64,000 nt of DNA, taken from assembly GCF_011301715.1 (NCBI RefSeq), contig NZ_CP049870.1, positions 1,984,001-2,048,000 on the forward strand, written 5' to 3'. The position numbers and the translations under genes are program-made. Below, one piece after another: positions 1 to 10,539 of this stretch; the first letter of the stretch is position 1; every line of letters starts with the position of its first letter. The notes beneath the pieces were generated by a model. It saw only the letters and a list, made by a program, of their open reading frames with translations, had not been told where the DNA came from and did not search any database. This DNA is from Sphingomonas sp. HDW15A (lineage in GTDB: Bacteria; Pseudomonadota; Alphaproteobacteria; Sphingomonadales; Sphingomonadaceae).

Positions 1-656
1 CCAGCTTCTCGACCTCGCGCCTGAGCCTGGTCGATCGCGGCTTCGCCTTTGCCATCGCCCACATTCGTGGCGGGGACGACCTGGGCTATCAGTGGTTCCT
101 GGACGGGAAGCTCAAGAACCGCACCAACACGTTCAACGATTTCGTCGACGTGGCGAAAGGGCTGATCGCGGCAGGCTATGCAAGGCCCGGGCGCGTCGCC
201 GCACAGGGCGGATCGGCCGGCGGCGAGCTGATGGGCGCTGTCGTCAACCAGGCGCCCGAGTTGTTCGGAGCGGTCGTTGCTGACGTGCCGTTCGTCGATG
301 TGCTCAACACGATGCTCGACGACACGCTGCCGCTGACCCCGGGCGAGTGGACGGAGTGGGGCAATCCGATCACTGATCCCGAAGCGTTCAAGCTGCTTCG
401 TAGCTACAGCCCCTATGACAATGTCGAAGCCAAGGCCTATCCGGCAATGCTGATCACCGGCGGGCTCAACGATCCGCGCGTGACCTATTGGGAGCCCGCG
501 AAATGGACGGCCAAGCTTCGCGCGACCAAGACCGATAACAACCTTTTGCTGATGAAGATCAACATGGGCGCCGGTCATGGCGGCAAGTCCGGCCGCTGGA
601 ACAGCCTAAACGAGGTGGCCGAAGCCTATACCTTCGTGCTGACGCAGATCCCGTGA
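1..656 (+). CDS. ptrB: Oligopeptidase B (S9A serine protease), C-terminal part
   Basis: The gene enters from the left edge; the reading frame starts at base 3 and its start codon is outside the window. The visible part is the catalytic alpha/beta-hydrolase domain of oligopeptidase B, which cleaves short peptides after basic residues. All three catalytic elements are seen: the nucleophile serine in GGSAGGELMG (codon 213-215), the acid in NDPRVTYWEPAKW, and the histidine in GAGHGGKSGR. The segment between them (VPFVDVLNTMLDD, EWGNP, SYSPYDNV) follows E. coli PtrB closely. The stop TGA overlaps the next start as TGATG, so the next gene is probably translationally coupled. Whether a signal peptide exists cannot be seen. 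Confidence 0.93.
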   Translation, partial: SFSTSRLSLVDRGFAFAIAHIRGGDDLGYQWFLDGKLKNRTNTFNDFVDVAKGLIAAGYARPGRVAAQGGSAGGELMGAVVNQAPELFGAVVADVPFVDVLNTMLDDTLPLTPGEWTEWGNPITDPEAFKLLRSYSPYDNVEAKAYPAMLITGGLNDPRVTYWEPAKWTAKLRATKTDNNLLLMKINMGAGHGGKSGRWNSLNEVAEAYTFVLTQIP

Positions 657-2044
657 TGCTTCGGCTGGCCAAGGTGCTTGCACTCCTTGCTGCCGCGCCG
701 GCGGTAGCGCAGGAGGTGACGGCGCCGGTGGAAACGACGGTCAGCCGCCATGGCGACACGTTCGTCGCGGAATTCACCTTCCCCCACGATGCCGCCGCCT
801 GGGCCTTCTGGCGATCGACCCCGGCCGAAGACGACAAGAAATCGTGGCGGGCGCGAAGCTGGACCGTGCTCACGCCCGGAGTGACGATTCAGCGCCGCGG
901 TCGGTATGATGCCCTTGTCGGCATCGGCGGCCGCCCGGTGCCGCGCAGGGTGCGGCTTCGGGTCGTCCCTTTCACGCGGGAGGTGCAGGCCGATTACGTG
1001 CCCGCCTTGCTGCTCGGCGGGCGAAGTGTCGCCTTGTTCGACGGGCATTTCAGCGCATTTTCGGTTCGCGATCCCGCCGCTCTCGACACGATGGGAGTCC
1101 AGCCCGACGAGAAGCTGATCTGCGACAGCGGCACCCGCGTTCGTTTCCTCGGCGGGCGGCGCCCCTTCCGTCTGGCCGGCGATGTAGAAGGTTACGCGAA
1201 AGGGATGAGTTCGGGCGCTTACGGCCTGTTCGACGTTCCGCGCCCGACGCTCACCAATGGCATCGCCACGGTCATCGATTCCGAAATGCCGCGCTGGTTC
1301 GCCGATTATCTGTCTACCTTCACGCCCGCGGCATTGCGCCATCTGCAATCCGGCCTCGGCCCGGCGGGCATCACGCAGCCGACCATCCTCGCCGCCTGGG
1401 AGGGTGCGGAACGCAACGGCGCAAGCATGAACGGCGGGACCCTGAAGGGTCTCATCCTGATGCGTGTCGACGGCAAGCAGGCACTTCATGAGTTGCCTGC
1501 GCTTCGCGACATGGCCCGCTGGTTCATCGCGCACGAGGCAGCGCATTTCTGGCTTGGCCAGGCGGTGGGCTACGAAGGCTCGGCGGACAACTGGGTCATG
1601 GAAGGCGGCGCGGACCTGCTTGCCGCCCGCACTGTGCAGCGGATCGATCCCTCCTATTCGCCGACGCCATTCCTGAATGACGCGATCCGCGATTGCGCCA
1701 AGGCGGCTAACAAGCCGGTATCGGCGGCGCCGGATCGCGGCGAGCCGCGCACGACCTATGCCTGCGGGACGGTCTTCGCGATGGTCGCCGAGCGCGCCGC
1801 CAAAGGGGACATCTTCGCCTTCACGCGCGGCCTTATCGACCGCCATCGGGCCAAGCGCGAAGTGAACTCCGCGGACTGGCTTGCCGAGCTTGACCGGGCC
1901 GGCGGCAGACCGGCGCTTTCGGGCGCAATACGCCGCTTGCTTCAGCAGGGATCGGCCGATCCCAAGGCGGATATTGCGGCGCTTCTTCGTGATGGGGGCA
2001 TATCCTTCACACTCGACGCGGACGGAACGCCGAAACTGTCATGA
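656..2044 (+). CDS. Secreted HEXXH zinc-metalloprotease-like protein
   Basis: A 462-residue protein with a clear signal peptide (MLRLAKVLALLAAAPAVAQ), so probably periplasmic or exported. It carries HEAAH at residues 293-297 and a glutamate in WVMEGGAD at residue 316, giving the HEXXH-X18-E zinc spacing of gluzincins (the M1 aminopeptidase clan). The rest does not look like a full M1 enzyme: the N-terminal 290 residues look like a beta-rich domain I do not recognise, and no GAMEN motif is visible. ATG 656 overlaps the upstream stop by one base; a GTG lies one codon earlier. The link to an oligopeptidase suggests a peptide-degradation role, but the substrate is unknown. Confidence 0.8.
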   Translation: MLRLAKVLALLAAAPAVAQEVTAPVETTVSRHGDTFVAEFTFPHDAAAWAFWRSTPAEDDKKSWRARSWTVLTPGVTIQRRGRYDALVGIGGRPVPRRVRLRVVPFTREVQADYVPALLLGGRSVALFDGHFSAFSVRDPAALDTMGVQPDEKLICDSGTRVRFLGGRRPFRLAGDVEGYAKGMSSGAYGLFDVPRPTLTNGIATVIDSEMPRWFADYLSTFTPAALRHLQSGLGPAGITQPTILAAWEGAERNGASMNGGTLKGLILMRVDGKQALHELPALRDMARWFIAHEAAHFWLGQAVGYEGSADNWVMEGGADLLAARTVQRIDPSYSPTPFLNDAIRDCAKAANKPVSAAPDRGEPRTTYACGTVFAMVAERAAKGDIFAFTRGLIDRHRAKREVNSADWLAELDRAGGRPALSGAIRRLLQQGSADPKADIAALLRDGGISFTLDADGTPKLS

Positions 2045-2439
2045 CCAGCCCGGTGTTCGAGCATCGCATCACCGCGGAAGCGGAGCACATCGACGAGCTC
2101 GGACACGTCAACAATGCGGTGTGGGTACAGTGGATCCAGGAAGTGGCACTGGCGCACTGGTATAGCATCGCCGATCCAGACCATCAGGACGACTATATCT
2201 GGGTCGTTGTCCGTCACGAGATCGATTACTTCCGCGCCGTAAACGAGGGCGAGACGGTCACGGGCCGGACCTGGGTGGGAGAAGCGCCAAAGGGCGCGCG
2301 TTTCGACCGTCATATGGAATTCGTCGGCGAGGATGGAAAGGTCCGAGTGCGCGCCCGAACGACCTGGGCAATCATCGATAAGGCGAGTGGCCGGCCGATC
2401 CGGGTCCCGCCGGAAGTCGTCGCACCGTTTCTAAGCTAG
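2041..2439 (+). CDS. Acyl-CoA thioesterase, hotdog fold (YbgC/FadM type)
   Basis: A 132-residue single hotdog-fold domain, the usual length for 4-hydroxybenzoyl-CoA thioesterase/YbgC-like enzymes that hydrolyse acyl-CoA thioesters in the cytoplasm. The family signature around the active site is present: DELGHVNNAVWVQWIQEV near residues 17-36, with aspartate and HVNN. The start overlaps the previous stop by four bases (ATGA), so it belongs to the same transcript as the two peptidase genes. The acyl chain it acts on cannot be told from sequence. Confidence 0.85.
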   Translation: MTSPVFEHRITAEAEHIDELGHVNNAVWVQWIQEVALAHWYSIADPDHQDDYIWVVVRHEIDYFRAVNEGETVTGRTWVGEAPKGARFDRHMEFVGEDGKVRVRARTTWAIIDKASGRPIRVPPEVVAPFLS

Positions 2440-2483
2440 GGGCCGTCAACCGTTCCCTAACCGTGACAATCTAGGGAGGCCCG

Positions 2484-2705
2484 GTGAAGCATTGGGACCC
2501 ATCCGATTCTCTGGCCGATTCCGCGCGTCTGTCACGGGCCGACCGCAATCGTCTTGACGCAGCGATCGCACGGTCAAGGCAGGCGCGAAGCCGTCAGCGG
2601 CCCGATCTCGCGTCCGTAGTGGGGCTGACCCTGTCCATCGCCTTTCTGGCCGGTCTGGCATGGGCCGTGACGCCCACGAGCCCGGTTTCGGCGGAGGTCC
2701 GCTGA
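2484..2705 (+). CDS. Small single-pass membrane protein, unknown function
   Basis: A 73-residue protein with a GTG start preceded by a good ribosome site (GGGAGG, 2474-2479). The first 45 residues are polar and rich in arginine (SRADRNRLDAAIARSRQARS), followed by one hydrophobic segment at about residues 46-63 (VVGLTLSIAFLAGLAWAV). This predicts an inner-membrane protein with a positively charged cytoplasmic N-terminus. It lies 44 bases after the thioesterase and converges on the M16 peptidase gene, with 16 bases between the stops. I do not recognise a family. Confidence 0.6.
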   Translation: MKHWDPSDSLADSARLSRADRNRLDAAIARSRQARSRQRPDLASVVGLTLSIAFLAGLAWAVTPTSPVSAEVR

Positions 2706-2721
2706 CCCCCGCCGTTTCCGG

Positions 2722-5544
2722 TTAGCGCGGCTGCATTACCTCGATCGGGTATCTGAGTTTCTCGAGTTGCGGCCGAATCTTGGCGGCATCGCCGACAACG
2801 ACCCAGACGAAGCCGCGCGGATCGACGGCATCACGGATAGCCTTGTCGAGATCGGCCGCACCCAGCGCGCGGTAGCGCGCAGCGAGTGTCTCGTAATAAT
2901 TGTCAGGCCGGCCGTAGAGGTCGTTCGACATCATCGCCGACAGGACGGCCTCGGACGTTTCGAACTGACCGGGAAGTGCGTTGATTCGGTTGGCGAGCGC
3001 ACGCTCCTGCTCTTCCTGGGTAACGCCCTTGTCGCCAAGGAACGCGCCAATCTGCTCGTTGAGAGCGGCGATCGAGTCTCCCGTGCGGTCGGCCTGGACC
3101 GGCGCGCTGACGATATAGGGCACCGCACGCTCGGATAGCTGCGCGCTGCCGCGAACGCCGTAGGACCAGCCCTTGGTTTCGCGAAGGTCCATGTTGATTC
3201 GCGACAGGAAGTTGCCGCCGAGCACGTCATTGGCGGAGCCTAGGGCTTCCACCGGGCCTTTCGGGTCGACCGGGGTCACCTGGCCGCCGATAATCACCGA
3301 CTGCGGAGACTGCGGGCGGTCAACCAGCACGATCCGCGGTGCCGCGGGGCGCGCCGGAATGGTTCCGAACTGCTTGACGCCCTTGGCGGTCGCGGGTGCC
3401 TTCCAGCGTCCGAACTCGTTCTCCAGAAGTGGCATGACTTCGGCGAGCGGACGATCAGATACGATGTAGATCTTGGCGTTGTCGGCCCGCAGCCATTGAT
3501 CGCGGAATGCCAGAAGCTCATCGCGGCTGATTGCCTTGATCGCAGCCTCATCGCCGCCGCGAACCGTCGAGTAGGGATGATTCGGACCGTAAAGCAGCGC
3601 CGGAAGCAGGCGCTGAGCGATGCCGTTCGGGTCCTTCTTGGCCTGGGCGATTGCCGTCAGGGTCTGGGTACGGAGCCTCTCGATCTCGGCCGGCGCGAAC
3701 GCGGAGTCCTTGATCACCGCGCCCATCAGCGACATCGACGCGCCGAGATTGGGCGACAACGCCGAAAGATAGACCGTCGAGCGATCGAGCGAACCCGAGG
3801 CGCTGATCTGGGCGCCGAGACTTTCGCGGGCTTCTGCAAGCTGCTGCGAGGTCATCGTCGACGTGCCCTCGTCGAGCATCGCCATGGCGAACGTTTGGAG
3901 ACCGCGGCTGTTGGCGGGGTCGGCAGCGTCGCCGGCGTCGAACGACACAGCGACCTGCGTCACCGGCACGGCCGTGCGCTGGGCATATTCGACCTCGATG
4001 CCGTTCGACAGGCGGGTGTTCGTAATAGCCGGGAAGTCGAGGCCCGTGAGCTGGCCAAGCGGCGGGATCGGCCGCGACGCTCCCTTTGGCGCGGCTGTGG
4101 CATCCTTGTCGGTGCCGGACTTGGCGACCGCCTTCGCTTCCTCATATTCCGGGCGGTCGCCCGGCTCGAGGCGGAGCGAAAAGGCCGGCTTGGTCAGCCA
4201 CTGGCGCATCGCCCGCTGGACCTCGGCTGGAGTAACAGTGGCATAGTTGGCCAACGTCTTCGCGTAGAAATTGCTGTCGCCCGTGAAGGTTTCGCCTTCC
4301 GCCAACGTGACGGCCTTGCCTCCAAATCCGCCGACAGATTCAAGCCCACGGATTCGTCCGCCGACTTCACTCGTCGCGGCACGGCGAACTTCTTCGGCGG
4401 TCGGACCCTTGGCGATGAATTCGGCGAGGATCTCATCGACGCGCTTCTGGACGAGGTTCGGATCGACACCCGGCTTCACCGTCGCCTGGGTGAAGAAGAT
4501 GCCGACGCGCTGAAAGGGATAAAGGCCGGCCGAGACCTGGGTGGCGATCTTTTCCTCGCGGACCAGGATCTGGTCGAGACGCGAGCTGGCGAGGCCGCCA
4601 AGGATGGAGCCGCCGACATCGAGGGCGACCAGTTGGCGATCGAGCAAGCCGGGCATCGGCCAATAACGCGAAACGGTGGTGGCCGCGACGCGGTCCTTCA
4701 TGACCATGGATTTCGGAGCGGCGAGCGTCGGCACCTTGGCCTGGGCCGGCAAATTGACCGGTCCCCGCTTGATCGAGCCGAAATATTTCTCGACCAGCGG
4801 ACGGGCTTCGGCAGCGTTGATGTCACCCGCCAGGACGAGCACGGCATTGTTCGGCCCGTAATTGTCGACGAACCACTGGCGGACGTCTGCCAGGCTAGCT
4901 GAGTCGAGATCAGCCATCGAGCCGATGGTCGAGTGGCGGTATGGATGGCCTTCGGGGAAAAGGGCCTTCAGGATTTCGTAAAACACGAGTCCGCCCGGCT
5001 GGTTATCGCCCTGGCGCTTCTCGTTCTGGACGACGCCGCGCTGGTTATCGAGCACGCTCTGGCTGACCGCGCCGAGCAGGTGGCCCATGCGGTCGCTCTC
5101 CATGAAAAGCACGCGCTCGAGCGCGCCCTTCGGCACTGTCTGGAAGTAGTTGGTGCGGTCGAAATTGGTCGTTCCGTTATAGTCGGTCGCGCCAATCTGC
5201 TGGAGATATTTGAAAAAGTCCTCCGGCAAGTTTTCCGAGCCGTTGAACATCAGATGTTCGAACAGGTGGGCAAAACCGGTCTTGCCCTTGGGCTCGTCCT
5301 TCGATCCGACATTGTACCACATCGCCACGCCGACCACCGGCGCCTTGCGGTCTTCGTGGACCAGGACGGTGAGACCGTTGGCAAGCTTGAACTCGGTATG
5401 CGGAATCTTAACCCGGCTGATCAGCTTCGGAACCGGGGTCGGCCTGACCTGCGTGGCTGCGACAGTCTGGGATGTGACGGGCGCCGACAGCAGGATCGGC
5501 GTCGCGCTGGCAAGCAAGAGGGACAGGCGGAGCGAATTGCGCAT
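2722..5544 (-). CDS. Secreted M16-family zinc peptidase (two tandem M16 units)
   Basis: A 940-residue pitrilysin/insulinase-family protein with an N-terminal signal peptide (MRNSLRLSLLLASATPILLSAP). The first M16 unit holds the inverted zinc motif HLFEH (residues 93-97) within FAHLFEHLMFNGSENLPE; the second unit (from about residue 500) lacks it, as is usual for the non-catalytic half. It is probably periplasmic and degrades peptides. The start is ATG 5544: the TTG at 5559 that would add five residues is itself part of the ribosome site (GGAG). A hairpin terminator of the next minus-strand gene lies just upstream, so this gene has its own promoter in 5545-5648. Confidence 0.92.
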   Translation of the reverse strand: MRNSLRLSLLLASATPILLSAPVTSQTVAATQVRPTPVPKLISRVKIPHTEFKLANGLTVLVHEDRKAPVVGVAMWYNVGSKDEPKGKTGFAHLFEHLMFNGSENLPEDFFKYLQQIGATDYNGTTNFDRTNYFQTVPKGALERVLFMESDRMGHLLGAVSQSVLDNQRGVVQNEKRQGDNQPGGLVFYEILKALFPEGHPYRHSTIGSMADLDSASLADVRQWFVDNYGPNNAVLVLAGDINAAEARPLVEKYFGSIKRGPVNLPAQAKVPTLAAPKSMVMKDRVAATTVSRYWPMPGLLDRQLVALDVGGSILGGLASSRLDQILVREEKIATQVSAGLYPFQRVGIFFTQATVKPGVDPNLVQKRVDEILAEFIAKGPTAEEVRRAATSEVGGRIRGLESVGGFGGKAVTLAEGETFTGDSNFYAKTLANYATVTPAEVQRAMRQWLTKPAFSLRLEPGDRPEYEEAKAVAKSGTDKDATAAPKGASRPIPPLGQLTGLDFPAITNTRLSNGIEVEYAQRTAVPVTQVAVSFDAGDAADPANSRGLQTFAMAMLDEGTSTMTSQQLAEARESLGAQISASGSLDRSTVYLSALSPNLGASMSLMGAVIKDSAFAPAEIERLRTQTLTAIAQAKKDPNGIAQRLLPALLYGPNHPYSTVRGGDEAAIKAISRDELLAFRDQWLRADNAKIYIVSDRPLAEVMPLLENEFGRWKAPATAKGVKQFGTIPARPAAPRIVLVDRPQSPQSVIIGGQVTPVDPKGPVEALGSANDVLGGNFLSRINMDLRETKGWSYGVRGSAQLSERAVPYIVSAPVQADRTGDSIAALNEQIGAFLGDKGVTQEEQERALANRINALPGQFETSEAVLSAMMSNDLYGRPDNYYETLAARYRALGAADLDKAIRDAVDPRGFVWVVVGDAAKIRPQLEKLRYPIEVMQPR

Positions 5545-5648
5545 GTGATTGATCTCCAACGAATTCCGTTTGTCCGCAAACTAGGGCGATTCGCCGCGGT
5601 GACAAGCGCGTTCCGCTGGGGCGCGAGGCTGTTCGACGAACGGCGGTT

Positions 5649-5684
5649 AACAAAGGGCGCGGAAACACGAGGAATCCGCGCCCT
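5649..5684 (-). terminator. Rho-independent terminator behind the CsgG-like gene
   Basis: A 9-bp inverted repeat (GGGCGCGGA at 5655-5663 with TCCGCGCCC at 5675-5683). Read on the minus strand it is followed by TTTGTT. It lies about 20 bases after the stop of the CsgG-like gene and separates it from the M16 peptidase gene. Confidence 0.65.
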
Positions 5685-5703
5685 CTTGAGGTTTCTTATT
5701 ACG

Positions 5704-6501
5704 TTATTGCGCCTGAGGAGCGGCAGCGGCCGCATTCTGCGGAAGACCGCCAAGCTGCGTGACCAGCCTCGTATAGGCATCGAGATAGGCCAGAACGATT
5801 ACCTGGCCGATTTCCGTGTTCTGATAGCCATGGCCGCCGGCCGCGGCGAATCCGCCCCACCAGCCGCCGCCGCCACCGGCGCCCCAACTGATATCCTTCT
5901 TGCGAGCATAGCCTTCGACCAGGGCCATTTCCTCGGTCGTGCGGGCGTTGACAACGGAAAGGGTGACGTTCGCCTCGCCCTTCTTGACGTTGATTCCGCC
6001 GACGATGCCGCCGACGAAGCTTCCACCGCTGCCGAACAGGCCGCCCAGCGCGCCGGCGGCAGCGCCGATCCCGCCGCCGCCGCTATTGTTGTTGGCGGTG
6101 ACGATATTGGGTTCGAGGAAATAGTCGGCCGTTTTGACCTGACCGCCGCCGACGTTGCTGCCCTGCTGCAACTCGCCTTGCTCGGCGAGCGCGCGTTCCA
6201 TCGCCCGACTCTGCATCGATCGGCCGCGGTTGACGATCCCGAAGCAGCCTGACTGCTGCACGAAGACCTTCAAAATCGCTTCCGGACTGCCGAGATTATA
6301 TTCACGCCACCACTGATTGTCAGGCTCGACGATGGCGATGGTGCCAAGGCGGCGGGTGCAAACCGGAATTTGCGCTGTCGCCCGGGTTTGCATGTTGCGC
6401 GCTTCGCTAGCGCGCGTGTTGCTGGTCTGCGCGACCGCTGGAGAGGCGATCAGTGCCGCGGCGCCAAGAATTGCCATTTTGCGGATCATGGTTCGTTTCA
6501 T
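5704..6501 (-). CDS. CsgG/HfaB-family outer-membrane-associated protein
   Basis: About 265 residues with a signal peptide (MIRKMAILGAAALIASPAVAQ). The mature part shows the CsgG-type core: a beta strand with LGTIAIVEPD, a helix with GSPEAILKVFVQQSGCFGIVNRG, then the 'ADYFLEPNI' and 'TLSVVNARTTEEMALVEG' strands. A long glycine-rich insertion (about residues 135-165 and again 205-220) is a feature of the sphingomonad version. CsgG proper forms the curli export pore; here no csgA/B/E/F genes are near and no lipobox cysteine is seen, so a curli role is unlikely. ATG 6501 has no room for a ribosome site; ATG 6489 or 6480 may be the real start. Confidence 0.8.
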   Translation of the reverse strand: MKRTMIRKMAILGAAALIASPAVAQTSNTRASEARNMQTRATAQIPVCTRRLGTIAIVEPDNQWWREYNLGSPEAILKVFVQQSGCFGIVNRGRSMQSRAMERALAEQGELQQGSNVGGGQVKTADYFLEPNIVTANNNSGGGGIGAAAGALGGLFGSGGSFVGGIVGGINVKKGEANVTLSVVNARTTEEMALVEGYARKKDISWGAGGGGGWWGGFAAAGGHGYQNTEIGQVIVLAYLDAYTRLVTQLGGLPQNAAAAAPQAQ

Positions 6502-6625
6502 CCCTTTTCATTGCGAATGAGGGGCGAATTCGCAGGCGCGCACTGCGCCAGCATACGCAACCAAAGGATTACGACCGGATTGCCCCCGTCAGCTCCGCAA
6601 GGAGCCGGCAACCATTTAATCTCGA

Positions 6626-7443
6626 TTAAACGCCGTGGCTAGTGGCCGAGCGCGCGAGAGAACCCACGTCAGCGTCATGGACATGCCGATAGCGCGCCAT
6701 CAGCACGCTGACCGCGCCGAACAGCAACAGCCCGGCGGCAATCAGCCTGAACAGCAACGGGTGGTCGTCCCGGACCAGCGCCAAAGCATCGCCGAACCCG
6801 CGAAGCCGCTCGCCGCCGAGGCCCGATCGAAGTGCGAACCAGCCGACAATCAGGAAAACTATGCCGCGCGCAGCATAGCCTAGCTGGCCGGCAGGCTTCA
6901 CGAACCGAGGCGCATTCGGCTCCATCTCCTCCATGAACTTGGCGCGAAAAGCGAGGACAAGCTGAACGGCAGCTACAGCGAGGATGACGATGCCCGCGGC
7001 GATGAGAAGGAAGTCTCCCCGGGAGCCTCGCCAACCTGCCGCGCGGTATCCGCGGAGTCGCCCGAGCCGGCCGCCTGGCCCGCCTCACCCGATGATTGCT
7101 TGTCGTCGGCGATGGCCCGGATGGCGACGAACGTAAGCCCCCAGTAAGAAAGGCCGCTGACCACGTTGGCGGTGCGGGTGACGAGGCCCTTGGCGTCCCC
7201 GCCCTTATGGTCGAGGTCGAAGAAGCCTTCCGCCAGCCGGTAAAGCCCGTAACCGAACAGGCCGAAGGATAGGACCGCAAGCAGCAGCGTTCCGAGCGGC
7301 ATGCCCTCGACCGACTTCACCGCTTCCGACGACGACAAGGGACGATTGGAGTCGAGCGCCAGCCAGCCGATGATGAGATAGACGAAGCCGCGCGCCAGGT
7401 AACCAAGCCTCGCCCAAGTCTCGATCCGCCGCGCATGATTCAT
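6626..7443 (-). CDS. DUF1206 membrane protein, one frameshift
   Basis: Two adjacent minus-strand pieces (6973-7443 and 6626 to about 7017) make one DUF1206 protein of about 272 residues, the normal family length, if one base is added in the CCCCGGG run at 7017-7023. The family is built from three repeated pairs of membrane helices; repeat 1 (GYLARGFVYLIIGWLAL) and repeat 3 (GYAARGIVFLIVGWFAL) are plainly homologous, and the frame lost between the pieces reads FLLIAAGIVILAVAAVQLVL, a membrane helix. The start is ATG 7443 with GGAG upstream. Function of the family is unknown. The break may be a consensus error; see findings. Confidence 0.8.
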
Positions 7444-7534
7444 GTCCGTCTCCTCGTCGCGCAACAGACCGACAACCGAAGCATTGGTTCCCGCTACTGA
7501 CAGCGGCCATTGTTGCTGCTAGCGGGCCGGGCAA

Positions 7535-9358
<1,824 letters not shown>

Positions 9359-9404
9359 CGCGGAGCGCTCTTCGCGTCGTCCTCCCTACGCGCGGTGGCT
9401 TAGC

Positions 9405-9755
9405 TCAACACCTCCAAGCGCCACCCATCCAGTACTGCCGGTCGCAATTCTGGTTTGTCATCACCCAGGCCGGGCGGTTGCGGTGCGGCGCGTCGTGCCA
9501 CCAGTCGTTGAAGCCGTCGGCGCGGAACAGGGTGTCGCCGGCGTACTCGCGGTCCTCATAGATGAAGGCGTCGTCATCGCGATGACGACGGCGGTCGCTG
9601 CCGACCCAGTCGCGGGCGTAGCGGTTGCCGTGATGGATTCGGACGCCGTGCTTCGAAGTGGATATGCCCTGCGGATCGATGGCGGCGGCGGGGGTGGCGA
9701 TCGTGGCTGCGCCGATGAGGCCAGCTGTGGTGGCAGCGAGGAATGGGAATCTCAT
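9405..9755 (-). CDS. Small secreted protein, unknown function
   Basis: A 116-residue protein with a signal peptide (MRFPFLAATTAGLIGAATIATPAAA). The mature part is rich in Asp, Arg, His and Trp (DWVGSDRRRHRDDDAFIYED, then WWHDAPHRNRPAW) and ends with two cysteines (NCDRQYWMGGAWRC), which could form a disulphide in the periplasm. It converges on lepA with 46 bases between the stops. I know of no family for it; the signal peptide and typical codon use support a real gene. Confidence 0.65.
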   Translation of the reverse strand: MRFPFLAATTAGLIGAATIATPAAAIDPQGISTSKHGVRIHHGNRYARDWVGSDRRRHRDDDAFIYEDREYAGDTLFRADGFNDWWHDAPHRNRPAWVMTNQNCDRQYWMGGAWRC

Positions 9756-9888
9756 GACGATTCTCCCTTTCGAAGCCCCTCCCCTGAGCGCTCAACGAAA
9801 TAGCGCAAATTGCGTTGCAAGGGAACGGGCACGTAACGAATCGTCCGCGCGTTGACTCCCGGGGCTGGTGCGGCGCAATCTTGACGTC

Positions 9889-10539
9889 ATGGAAGCAATC
9901 GTCCTCCACGACTATTTCCGCAGCTCGGCCTCGTACCGGGTACGGATTGCGCTCGGCCTCAAGGGTCTAGCCTATGAACGGCGGGAGGTGAACCTCGCTA
10001 ATGGCGACCAGAAGAGCGACGGCTATCGCGCGGTCAACCCGCAGGGCTTCGTGCCATGCCTCGAAATCGACGGTTTGAAGCTGGCCCAGAGCCTGTCGAT
10101 CGCGGTGTACCTCGACCAGACACGGCCTGAGCCGCCGCTGATGCCGCGAGACCCGGCGGACGGCGCGCATGTGCGGAGCCTGGCGCTCAGCATCGCCTGC
10201 GACATCCATCCGCTCAATAACCTTCGGGTGCTGAAGTACCTCAAGGGGCCGCTGGCGCTGACGGAGGTGCAGAAGGACGAATGGTATCGCCACTGGGTGA
10301 CCGAAGGGCTGGCTGCGCTTGAGGCGATGGCCGCGCCTAGGGCGGGCGCGTTCCTGTTCGGCGACGAGCCGACGCTGGCCGACGTCTGCCTCGTGCCCCA
10401 GTTGTACAATGCGCGGCGCTTCTCGGTGCCGATCGCCGCCTTCCCGACGTTGAGGCGGGCGGACGAGACGGCGAGCGCCCACCCGGCCTTCGCCGCCGCC
10501 CACCCCGACCGCATTGCGCAGGAGATGACGACCGCATGA
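9889..10539 (+). CDS. maiA: Maleylacetoacetate isomerase (zeta-class GST)
   Basis: A 216-residue zeta-class glutathione transferase. The N-terminal thioredoxin-like domain has the class signature YFRSSASYRVRIALGLKG with the catalytic Ser-Ser, NPQGFVPCL (glutathione site), and the C-terminal helical domain has CDIHPLNNLRVLKYL. The enzyme converts maleylacetoacetate to fumarylacetoacetate in tyrosine/homogentisate degradation. The other pathway genes (hmgA, fahA) are not in this window. ATG 9889 is preferred over an upstream in-frame start at 9868 because homologues begin at this point. The end overlaps the next start (ATGA). Confidence 0.88.
   Translation: MEAIVLHDYFRSSASYRVRIALGLKGLAYERREVNLANGDQKSDGYRAVNPQGFVPCLEIDGLKLAQSLSIAVYLDQTRPEPPLMPRDPADGAHVRSLALSIACDIHPLNNLRVLKYLKGPLALTEVQKDEWYRHWVTEGLAALEAMAAPRAGAFLFGDEPTLADVCLVPQLYNARRFSVPIAAFPTLRRADETASAHPAFAAAHPDRIAQEMTTA

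Noticed and set aside
3496..4902. A 468-codon plus-strand open frame within the M16 peptidase gene
   Set aside because: It is a shadow of the minus-strand peptidase, with biased composition and no recognisable motif. The same holds for 4933-6252 (plus), 626-1846 (minus), 10023-11258 (minus) and 25100-26128 (minus).
5704..6501. Curli export system around the CsgG-like gene
   Set aside because: No csgA, csgB, csgE or csgF homologue is nearby and no lipobox is visible, so only the CsgG-like fold is supported.
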